Assembly (NCBI GenBank): GCA_904063045.1
Contig: CAJFCJ010000068.1
Coordinates: forward strand, 78,453-104,031
Source: Dimorphilus gyrociliatus
Lineage: Eukaryota; Annelida; Polychaeta; Dinophilidae
DNA length: 25,579 nucleotides
Reading direction: 5' to 3'
In this document: in pieces, positions 1 to 8,049 of the stretch
How the letters are laid out: each line of letters opens with the position of its first letter
Position numbering within the stretch: the first letter of the stretch is position 1
Made by a program: the position numbers and the translations under genes
Notes under the pieces: generated by a model
Databases searched by the model: none
What the model was told of the DNA's origin: nothing
Seen by the model: the letters and a program-made list of their open reading frames with translations, nothing else

Positions 1-69
1 AAAAGGTTAAAAAATTATACATCTTTTGTTGTTGATAATCACCATCTATCAAAACCTAAACAAATTCAG

Positions 70-2039
70 ACTGTTTGCAAAAGGAACAAGATTTTTGCAA
101 TAATCATTGTACACCAACTTGGATCTTTAATGATGGAAGATATGATTGCCAGGATAAATCTGATGAAGCTATTATATTTAATAAGGACAAGAATGATTGC
201 TTTTTATATTATAATTCATTAGGATATGCAAAGACAAACCTATTCAGAAAATATGAATGCTGTAATACAACATGCAAGATTGGTCGATATAATTGTTATA
301 AATTAAACTATTGCATTTCAATTGAACAAATCTGTGATGATATCCATCATTGTCCTCTAGGTGATGATGAAGTAAATTGTGGTTAGTAAAATTCTCTCTC
401 TCACACTAACTCAATTTTACTTATTTGTCCAAGATGCATTTATACCAAAAGGATTCTTTAAATGTAGCAATGAAAGACATTTCTTAAATTATGAAAAGGT
501 TTGTGATGGTATTGTTAATTGTCAATATGGAAGTGATGAAATACTTTGCAACAAATTTAAAAATTCAAATAAAATTATTAAAAATTGCTTTGAACCTTCA
601 CCTTTTACTATTGAATGTAAATTTGATATTTTTCCACCAACAGCCATTTTGGATACAATTTATAGAAGAGTTAGTATTGAAGGTAATTTGCATAGTCATA
701 ATCTGGAAAAATCTATAAATCTATTAAATTTAACAATTTTCAATGGAATTTTAAACAAAAATTTCTCTTCAAAACTTTTTCCAAATGTAATTTATCTAAG
801 GCTTAAAAATGTGTCATCATTAAATTCATGGAATACTTCAAAAGTTTTTACATCAACTTTAAAACTGTTACAGCATCTTGACTTATCAAATAATCCTTTA
901 AATAGTCTACAATTTATTAAGATATTACAGGCTAATTATCTAGCTTATCTTGATATTTCATCAACAAAACTTGACAAAATTCTCTTTGGAGAGTTTAAAT
1001 TTTTAAAACATTTAAATATTTTAAAAATCAGAAAGTGTAATATAAAATTTATTGAACAATTATCATTTACACCATTTGAAAAAAATCTGGGTCAAATTAA
1101 TTTAAGTTTTACAAATTTACCAAAATTTTCATTGACAACTATTGTTGAAGATTTAAAAAATGTTGAGAAAGTATGGACAAATGATATGACTTTATGTTGC
1201 CTTTTATGGCAGTTTAATAATAAAAAAATTGAATGTAAATTCAAATTTAATGCTCATAAAACATGCTCAAAATTAATTAGTTTAAATTCAACACGTTTTC
1301 TATTTTGGATACTTTTATTTTTTGGTATATTGGGAAATTTTTTCACAATTTTATTAATTATTTTCTCTGAGCATTTACAATCAAAATATTTCTATCTATA
1401 ATACTCAACTGGTGTTCTATTAACAGCAATTTATACTTTTATTATTGTCATATTTGACATACATTATGGTGACTTGTACACAAAAAATGATGAAGTTTGG
1501 AGATATAGTCTAACTTGTAGATTGCTTAGACCAATTTTGATTATATCATTACTTATGTCATCAATAAGTATGGTATCAATTACAATTGAAAGATATGAAG
1601 CTATAAGCAAGCCTTTTGATGAGCCATTCTTCACTAAACATTCAAAAATACTGGCAATGTGTTTAGCACTAATTAGCATATTGATAGGAATATTAGTTTT
1701 CTTTTACTTTAAAGTACAAATTTTCTTTTAGTCAGTACAATTTGTTTTTTTTTAAATCTTTTGCAAATTTCACCTTTTAAGGAAATGTTTACTGATTCAT
1801 CAATATGTTTCTATTTATATATGAAAATTAGTATGAAGGGTGAATGGTTTATCATTTTCACTCTATTCAGTATAATGATACCAGCATCTGGCTTTGTAAT
1901 ATCAGTACTCTATCTAAAAGTTATTTATATAGCTAAAAATTTAAAAACAAAGATTGGTATGAACAACTAAAGGAAATCAATTCGAAAAAGTATATTTGTA
2001 TTATCATTTGTATTAACAATAACAACAACAGAAAATAAA
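70..2039 (+). pseudogene. LDLa-LRR G protein-coupled receptor, 3' part, disrupted
   Basis: Exons inferred at 70-381, 434-1713 and 1782 to about 2039; introns 382-433 (52 bp, phase 1) and 1714-1781 (68 bp, phase 0). The window opens inside an intron, so the 5' exons lie outside. The product has LDLa-type cysteine modules (ends PLGDDEVNC and QYGSDEILC), then leucine-rich repeats (LDLSNNPLNSL, YLDISSTKL), a CCLLWQ...C...C cap, TM1 with GN, TM3 ending in ERY, and TM4-TM5. Domain order matches GRL101/relaxin-receptor-like receptors, which bind extracellular ligands at the plasma membrane. It is broken: TAA at 1399-1401 falls between TM1 and TM2 while the same frame continues with TM2-TM4, TAA at 1968-1970 falls in the third intracellular loop, the frame then runs on as RKSIRKSIFVLSFVLT, and TM6 fades with no TM7. 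The paralogue at 8050-11242 shares intron sites and phases. Two stops plus a lost end favour a pseudogene; assembly error is less likely. Confidence 0.85.
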
Positions 2040-2894
2040 TGATACTTACAAATTGAATGTCACAAAAATCAGAATAAAAACTTTCACCTCTGAAAAGAAT
2101 ATGTACTCCTTGTTGGAAATATTCTTCGAAAATCTCTTCAAAGGTCAAGAAATAGATTAAGCAGGCTTTAAAATGTTTTTCAAAAAAATTGATAAAATAT
2201 TTCTCTTTCTGAGCTATTCAAATTGTTTTGAATAAAAAAACATTTCAAAAATTCAAATTGTCAATAGAGCAGCTAATTACTGACATTTCATCACCTAAAA
2301 TTATATTACATGTAGGCAATAGCAGCTTTCCAGATTTTGGCAGACAAACTGCCCAAGAAAATAACTTGTTTGGGAACTAGGCATATATGCTTCATTATTT
2401 TTGCAAACGCTTCCCAGATAACTTTTGGATTTGTGAACTATCAACTCTTGTATAAGAGTTGTATAAATTGAATAGTTCATAGGGTCAGTTAGTAGCTCAT
2501 TTAGTCAAAAAATAAGAAAGAAAATTACATTACAACCAAATATAGATACTTTAGAAGTATGTTGTTGTTGAAAAATCTTGATATGAAACATTTAAATATA
2601 TAGATAAATTAACTTTACACTCTGTTTTCTATCAAAAGTTTGTTTACAGAATGACTATTAGTGCAATATTGTGTAAAAAGAGTCCAGCACTGAGTTCAAA
2701 TCAATATATTTTTCAGAAACAAAAGAAAACGTGGCTATTGTATGATGAAATGAGAATAGCAATTAAAGTTTTCTTCATCTCCACCCATATCTATCATTCA
2801 TTTCACTATTTTGCAATTACTAAATTGCTCATTATCTCTATAAATTTTTGTACTTGACGTTGGTTTCTTGAGGTCTTTCTAAAGAAATTATTGT
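2040..2894. other. Intergenic stretch without a supported gene
   Basis: No convincing coding exon. A 68-codon open frame at 2651-2857 has no recognisable motif. A short minus-strand open segment at about 2044-2140 ends in a good GTAAGT donor but could not be linked to other exons. A nested hairpin lies at 2434-2479. Confidence 0.5.
2434..2479. repeat. Nested inverted repeat (hairpin)
   Basis: Outer arms TGAACTAT (2434-2441) and ATAGTTCA (2472-2479) enclose inner arms AACTCTT (2443-2449) and AAGAGTT (2454-2460). The string AACTCTTGTA recurs at 4469-4478, so this may be a small dispersed element. Confidence 0.55.
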
Positions 2895-2902
2895 TATATA
2901 AG
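2895..2902 (+). promoter_or_regulatory. Candidate TATA box of the 2962-4026 receptor gene
   Basis: TATATAAG lies 60 bases before the ATG at 2962. That spacing would give transcription start near 2925 and a short leader. The inference rests on motif and spacing only. Confidence 0.35.
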
Positions 2903-2961
2903 AGAGTGACAATCTTTGTATTGACAAATTTTTCAAAGTACTGAGAAGAAAAGAAAAAAGT

Positions 2962-4026
2962 ATGAATAACTCATCTTATTATCCATCATTTCCAGAAATA
3001 CCAGATACAATGGACTGGTTTATAGGTGTGAGAACTATCACATCAATTTGCTTTATTATGGGTATGTTTGGAAATGTTGTAAGTTATATTATCTTCAAAA
3101 AGGGTAGTATGAGTGGAACAACAACAGCAATTTACCTTTGCAGTTTGGCAATTGCAGATATTTTTACCATAATAGCCTGGTTCTTTTTACATTTGTTTTA
3201 TACAGTTGAACTAAGAGTTTTTCAAAATCGCAGAGATATTTTATATTTTTCTTGTTTGGCAAGAGAAGGATTTAGTAAGATGACTCAGCAAGCCAGTACA
3301 TTAATACTTTGTGCAATGACTATTGATAGAAGTGTATTTGTACTTTTTCCAACAAAAGCCAAATCCTGGATTTCAAAGAAAAGAACAATCGCCATAATTT
3401 CAATAATATGTATTCTTTCAGCTGTGGGTTATTCAATTGTTTTTATCATGATAGATGATGTTTTAATTATTGATAATCCTTTCAAAAAAGACTCTGGATT
3501 GTTCTTTTGCATTGCTAGAAGTGAATCATGGGATATCTTTTACAAAAAGATTACTCCAACTATTGAGGTAGTTGCCTTATATTATGTACCTGGATTCATT
3601 CTTATTATAACAAATGCACTAATTCTTAGAGCATTGATAACAGCTAGCAGAGAAAGAAAAAAACTTACAACTGCAAATAGTAAGGATGATAGGAAGGGTC
3701 TAAATTCATCAATTCTTCTCCTTACTATTTCAACATATTTCATTTTATGTTCAGTACCAACAGTAATGTTGTTTGTATATGTAAACTATTTTTTGAAAAA
3801 TCCTACAACTGATGATGTTGCATTCTTGAAAAAGGGAGCTTTGCTCTCGGAAATTACAGTCAAATCAAATAGTGCATTAAACTTTTACTTTTATTGCTTA
3901 AGTGGCAGAAAATTTAGAAGTGAATTCCTAGCATTATTCCAGAAAAAGTCAATGAAAAGTACAAATTCCAGTAGAAATACAATTGAAAAATGTAATACTT
4001 TTAGTAAACAAGTTACTTCATCCTGA
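2962..4026 (+). CDS. Rhodopsin-family G protein-coupled receptor, probably peptide receptor
   Basis: This is a single-exon 354-residue receptor with seven hydrophobic segments. Visible class A marks: N38 in TM1 (GNVV), D66 in TM2 (LAIAD), C98 and C183 that can form the TM3-ECL2 disulphide, IDR at 121-123 in place of DRY, P210 in TM5, CSVP at 263-266 for the CWxP motif without Trp, and NFYFY at 307-311 replacing NPxxY. The TM7 tail NSALNFYFYCLSGRKFR is the form common in invertebrate FMRFamide/myosuppressin-like and related orphan peptide receptors, so a neuropeptide ligand is likely but not shown. N2 and N3 are sequons in the short extracellular N-terminus, and the C-tail is Ser/Thr-rich. The start is the first ATG after the candidate TATA box. 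The gene has no introns, unlike the LDLa-LRR receptors either side. A GTAAAT donor-like site just after the stop could mark a 3'UTR intron. Confidence 0.92.
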   Translation: MNNSSYYPSFPEIPDTMDWFIGVRTITSICFIMGMFGNVVSYIIFKKGSMSGTTTAIYLCSLAIADIFTIIAWFFLHLFYTVELRVFQNRRDILYFSCLAREGFSKMTQQASTLILCAMTIDRSVFVLFPTKAKSWISKKRTIAIISIICILSAVGYSIVFIMIDDVLIIDNPFKKDSGLFFCIARSESWDIFYKKITPTIEVVALYYVPGFILIITNALILRALITASRERKKLTTANSKDDRKGLNSSILLLTISTYFILCSVPTVMLFVYVNYFLKNPTTDDVAFLKKGALLSEITVKSNSALNFYFYCLSGRKFRSEFLALFQKKSMKSTNSSRNTIEKCNTFSKQVTSS

Positions 4027-4152
4027 AATTTCAGGTAAATTCACAGTTTATTTACAATTTTTAAATACATTTTAATTTTTTTGAAATGTACCTTTCCATT
4101 AAGATTTTCAATACTGTTTTAGCTCTTTACAAACACCCTCAAAACCCATGTT

Positions 4153-4176
4153 CACACACACTCACACACACATACA
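4153..4176. repeat. CA microsatellite
   Basis: Imperfect (CA)n run with one CT interruption, visible directly. Confidence 0.85.
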
Positions 4177-4556
4177 GGTAATAATTTTCTTTTTTTTTGT
4201 AAATATATATCATTACTCTAACATTGTTTTGCAGATAGCAGCCATTTTTGGATTTATACAGGCCTAAATAAAAGGAGATATGAACCTCATTAGTAGCTGT
4301 TATTAGCTTTCAATAGCCATTCAAAATTGCAGAGTACTCTTTAATGCATTACAATTCTATTCATCACACCTTTCACAAACTGGATTAAATGGCAGAATAT
4401 TCAGAATAGAATTGTCTTCAAGTAATATCAACTATTCATTTTATAAGAGTAGCCAATTTTCAAATAGTAACTCTTGTAGGAGTTGCTCAAAACATTCACA
4501 GAGATAAATGGAAATAAGCACTTCCTTCAAGAAGCATTTCTTCTTAACGGATCCAA

Positions 4557-4746
4557 CAGAAAAGTCCCCAAATGCATGGTTTAACCCTAACCCTATCCTA
4601 GCCCTTGTCTCTGCCTAACCTGTTTAATTACCCGTAACCCTTAGGTGGAACCCCCCTAACTACAAATCAATACCTACTTTACTCCTTCTGATCATTTTTC
4701 AATATGAAATTTTGCTTTCAAAAATCTCACTTGGGGACGTTTTCTG
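4557..4746. mobile_element. Small non-autonomous inverted-repeat element (CAGAAAA family)
   Basis: Starts CAGAAAAGTCCCCAA (4557-4571) and ends TTGGGGACGTTTTCTG (4731-4746), so the termini are inverted repeats differing by one base. The interior is GC-richer than its surroundings and carries CCCTAACCCTA. No coding capacity. Related ends occur at 4801, 13168 and, reversed, 15578. The element superfamily and target duplication are unresolved. Confidence 0.6.
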
Positions 4747-4800
4747 TCAGCCCCCTTCTTAACATACAGTGTAACTAAAGTCTGAAAAATATGGGTGCAG

Positions 4801-4820
4801 CAGAAAATATCCACAAATGA
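4801..4820. repeat. Isolated end of the CAGAAAA repeat family
   Basis: CAGAAAATATCCACAAAT matches the reverse complement of 15561-15578 at 17 of 18 positions. No partner end was found nearby. Confidence 0.45.
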
Positions 4821-5737
4821 CAATGTCAACAAAATTATTCTATAAGCAATACATGACTGTTTATTGAAGGAAATATAATTATAAGATTTTTCAATAAATT
4901 TAAGTTAATGATGTAATGATAGGTCAGCAATTTCTCTTAGAAACTGTTTCCTGTTTGTAGCTTCCTTTATTGATTTCATACAAAAAGATAAATCTGTTTG
5001 TTAACATTTAAAACATTAGCATGTTTTTAGTAGGTCATAAAATAATGCAAGATGTAACAATTTTTGGTAGAAGTTGGATTATGTCCAATACACAAAAATA
5101 GTCAAAGGTCAGTATAATTGTATTCCTTTAAATTTGAAGCAAAACCCTTACCAGTACAAACTAGAGATTTACTATTACTGAATAATTTTTGTTACAATCA
5201 ATTGAAAATTTACTAAAATTATCATCAATTTAAGGAATTTTACATTAGCATTTGAACATAAGGTCAGCTTTTTAAGTACATTTATACACCAGTTTTCTAA
5301 TCTCTTGACAATTATTTATTAAATAGAATGTCTCTCATTTTGTCATATACCATTTTAAATAGGTCACAAAAATCCTGAACAATTAGCATTCAGCTCCTTA
5401 AACAAAACACATAACATCTTAGCTTTTCTCTGATATTTGTTTGCCAATTTTGTTAAAATTTGTAGCAAATTAACCCTGACTTAATAAGTTTTTTATAAAG
5501 GAAATTAATTTATTTTTCAAATTGAAAAAAGTTTTTTAAATTTATCCACAAATTTGAAAATTAAGGCAAGCAGGTGTAGGAAAGTTGAATAGCATGGTAG
5601 ATAGTGTGTAGCACTTGCCAAGTTACCAACAAACCTCCAACCAGAAAGAGTAAGAGTCTTCTTCTAGCAATTCTAATATACTAAAATATTCAGCTTGTCT
5701 CCCCATGGTGTTTCAGGTGATTTTCTCAGGTGAAAGG

Positions 5738-5758
5738 TAGATATAGAGATAGAGATAG
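5738..5758. repeat. GATAGA-type microsatellite
   Basis: A short run of GATAGA/GATATA units, visible directly. Confidence 0.7.
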
Positions 5759-5862
5759 CTGGTTTAAATGAAACTCTTGTGAGTTTATATACTCTTTGAT
5801 TAGTCTATGTTATCCAATCATCAGTTTACATTTGGGAAAATTTTTGAATAGTATAAAAATTT

Positions 5863-5868
5863 TTTATT
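5863..5868 (-). terminator. Candidate polyadenylation signal of the 5907-6914 gene
   Basis: AATAAA on the minus strand, 39 bases past the stop codon at 5907-5909. Confidence 0.5.
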
Positions 5869-5906
5869 TGAAAAATATTGAATGAGGTACAGGTGAAAAC
5901 ATCAAT

Positions 5907-6914
5907 CTATTCTACAGTAGGTGAAATATGCCTTTTTCTCAATTTCGCTATGTTCTTTAAAGATGTTTTGATTGCTGAATTACTTATAATAGCTATAATT
6001 GGATTATTAATTGCTTGAATGAAAATTGAATAGTTCAGGATATTTCCAAAGTTTTTAAACAATTGATTATTTATGTACTGTGAAGTATAAAAAATGAATG
6101 CAGTATTTAAAAAAACAAACATCATGATGCACAATTGGAAAAGAGTGGCTTTTGATGATTTTGAAAGATTTTTAACATTTTGAGTTTGAGTTTTCATACT
6201 ATCAGTATGTAATTTGGCAATTTTTAAAGTTTTCATATGTAGGATTACAGCTCCAAAAATATAAGGTATATATAATCCACCGTATACAAGAAAATATTCA
6301 GGAGGAAAGCTATAATATCCATTGCAAAATTCTCTATTTCCATATCCCATAAATTCAATATAGAGTGGGAACATACATATTAACAAAGTGATTAGAATGA
6401 TACTTACAAATATCAACAACAATCTTTTTGGGGTAAAATATTTTTGAAATTGAAATGGATATTTAACAAATAAATATCTATATATGAATACAAATAATAA
6501 TAAACATTGAGTATCAGCAAACAAGATTCCATTACTTGAACTTATTAAGATACAAATAACAGGTGAAAAATTTTCAGGATTGGCAGAATTTCCCAAAAGT
6601 CTAAGTATAATAAACCATATTATTGATATTAAATCACATACAGACAATGCAGGTATGAATATTACAACAGTTTCTCTTACAATTTCATAATTAACATATG
6701 TAAAAATGACAAGAAAATTTAAAAATAATGCTATAATAAACAACAAATAGACAATTGCTTTTAGGAGATCATTGTCCCAATTGAGTGATTCATTAATGAG
6801 TAGTGATGGTGATGTTGATAATCTAATAGTTTGATTTAGGTACATCATTTCAACAGACAAAATATCATCATTAAGAATAATTTCAAAACTGAGCATATGA
6901 CAATGTAATATCAA
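5907..6914 (-). CDS. Divergent rhodopsin-family G protein-coupled receptor
   Basis: Single-exon frame of 335 residues with seven hydrophobic segments. Class A marks: N66 in TM1 (LNFLVIF), D94 in TM2 (SVCDLI), C121 at the top of TM3 and C197 in ECL2 for the usual disulphide, YRY at 145-147 in place of DRY, and NPIIA at 304-308 in place of NPxxY. The CWxP motif of TM6 is not visible. Sequons occur at N27 and N41. It is a plasma-membrane receptor of unknown ligand; the loss of Asp in DRY and Tyr in NPxxY suggests altered coupling. Start choice: a TATAAAA at 6934-6940 lies so close to the first ATG that transcription would begin near it, so Met7 (6896) or Met23 (6848) may be the real start. An AATAAA follows the stop. 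Confidence 0.88.
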   Translation of the reverse strand: MILHCHMLSFEIILNDDILSVEMMYLNQTIRLSTSPSLLINESLNWDNDLLKAIVYLLFIIALFLNFLVIFTYVNYEIVRETVVIFIPALSVCDLISIIWFIILRLLGNSANPENFSPVICILISSSNGILFADTQCLLLFVFIYRYLFVKYPFQFQKYFTPKRLLLIFVSIILITLLICMFPLYIEFMGYGNREFCNGYYSFPPEYFLVYGGLYIPYIFGAVILHMKTLKIAKLHTDSMKTQTQNVKNLSKSSKATLFQLCIMMFVFLNTAFIFYTSQYINNQLFKNFGNILNYSIFIQAINNPIIAIISNSAIKTSLKNIAKLRKRHISPTVE

Positions 6915-6933
6915 TATTTGAACTATGTTGGCT

Positions 6934-6940
6934 TTTTATA
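6934..6940 (-). promoter_or_regulatory. Candidate TATA box of the 5907-6914 receptor gene
   Basis: TATAAAA on the minus strand, 5' end at 6940. The usual 25-30 base spacing puts the transcript start near 6910, at or inside the first ATG (6914-6912). This favours a downstream Met. Confidence 0.4.
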
Positions 6941-7373
6941 GACACAGAAGAAGCAATAATTGATGTTGTATAAATGAAAGATAAACAAGCATCTAAATAT
7001 TTAATGACTAAAGCTTTTAACAAGAATAAACAAAGCTATTTTCTCTTTCTTTAGGAAGATGTGCCAATGAAATGTTACCTGTAATAGGTTAAGATGATAA
7101 TAATAAATTATTCAGGGTTAATACACCAGCAATGTAAATCTGTTTGACAAACATTTTAAATGGTATGTTGATTTGCTTTTAGCAATCCCTATCTCTCAAT
7201 TACTAATAATTTTTGACAGTGGCCATATTTAAATATGGCTTACAAATTAATTTTGTATAGAATCAATTGTTTGTAATTGGAAAATGTATTTCAAAAGTAG
7301 TAAAAAATATTGTTATCATAGAAAGTGTTCACAAGTAAAAAAAAACAACATTCATACACTAAATAAGATTGTT
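6941..7373. other. Intergenic stretch, nothing coding seen
   Basis: AT-rich, no supported exon. Its only notable feature is the perfect 18-base palindrome at 7222-7239. Confidence 0.6.
7222..7239. repeat. Perfect 18-base palindrome
   Basis: GCCATATTTAAATATGGC reads the same on both strands. It lies about 280 bases upstream of the candidate TATA box of the minus-strand receptor gene. A dimeric protein site or chance are both possible. Confidence 0.7.
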
Positions 7374-7786
7374 TTAATTTGAGCATTGAAATTTCTTTTG
7401 TAGAATCTTTTTTACTATTATTCCAAATGAAAAAATATCCTTTTTGTCACTTCCTCTGTGATAATTGATGGCACAAATAGAGTTTGGTTGTATGCTGAAA
7501 TATTCTTCTCTTTCCTAGATTTATAGAAAAAAGAATGTAGTAGTTTTTTTGTTTGTTTTTCAAAGAAAACAAACAATTTCTACCTCAAAATAGATTTCAT
7601 CCAATGACAATGATCCATCAAATGATAAAGAACTTTGATGAACAATTGAAATAGTCTTAGAGATATCTTTTATGCACATTAAATAGAATTGATTCAAAAA
7701 GAATTCCCTTTTAAATATTATCTTTGAAAATCTTTTTCTAGGATTCACCATCAATAGATAGCCTTTCAGCTGAGTAGTTACAACAT
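7374..7786 (-). pseudogene. Receptor guanylyl cyclase kinase-homology domain fragment
   Basis: Two inferred exons, 7786-7584 and 7514-7374, joined by a 69-bp phase-0 intron (GTAGAA...CTAG). Exon 1 encodes FYLMCIKDISKTISIVHQSS then FDGSLS. Exon 2 encodes PNSICAINYHRGSDKKDIFS followed by FGIIVKKIL, then TAA. This matches the C-lobe of the pseudokinase domain of receptor guanylyl cyclases: DI..G..(I/L)H followed by G-x-L-x-S in place of HRDLKxxN, then PE...(G)D(V/I)(Y/F)SFG. The N-lobe, the stretch around DFG, and the whole cyclase catalytic domain are missing, and no neighbouring exons were found. It is best read as a decayed copy or isolated fragment; another Tyr-kinase-like pseudokinase cannot be excluded. 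It sits between two receptor genes on the same strand. Confidence 0.6.
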
Positions 7787-7968
7787 CTAAAACTATAATA
7801 AACTATGTTAATAAGATAGATGTACAAAAAGTTTTCAATCTTTATCTACAATTTTGAGTGCTTAGAGAAAGAGCCGCATTCATTTCCTGTATTCTAACTG
7901 GAGGAAAGGTGGAGGATGGGGAAAGGGGAAGGAATTTAAAAAAAAATAGCAAGTAGTTGAAAAAAAAT

Positions 7969-8033
7969 AGAGTCCACAATTTTTTTTATAGAATTGAGTG
8001 CGAACCTAGCCATTTGCAAAAAAAGTGGACTCT
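7969..8033. repeat. Inverted repeat downstream of the LDLa-LRR receptor gene
   Basis: AGAGTCCAC (7969-7977) and GTGGACTCT (8025-8033) are perfect 9-bp arms, each next to an A/T run that nearly extends the pairing. It begins 17 bases past the receptor stop (minus strand), so it would form a 3'UTR hairpin, or be a tiny hairpin element. Confidence 0.6.
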
Positions 8034-8049
8034 TGAACTTATACTCTTT

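Larger units (their letters stand above)
4027..5862. other. Intergenic stretch with small repeats
   Basis: No gene is supported. It holds a CA microsatellite (4153-4176), a GC-richer inverted-repeat element (4557-4746), a related end sequence (4801-4820) and a GATAGA microsatellite (5738-5758). The rest is AT-rich without recognisable coding content. Confidence 0.6.

Noticed and set aside
1318-1436. Intron that would remove the TAA at 1399-1401
   Set aside because: The only usable donor and acceptor would delete most of TM1, including the conserved GN, and the paralogue is colinear without an intron there.
1933-2148. Minus-strand open segment with a GTAAGT donor
   Set aside because: It overlaps the end of the pseudogene receptor, has no recognised domain and no partner exon. 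The donor alone is not enough.
2651-2857. 68-codon plus-strand open frame
   Set aside because: No motif, no splice partners and composition like the surrounding DNA.
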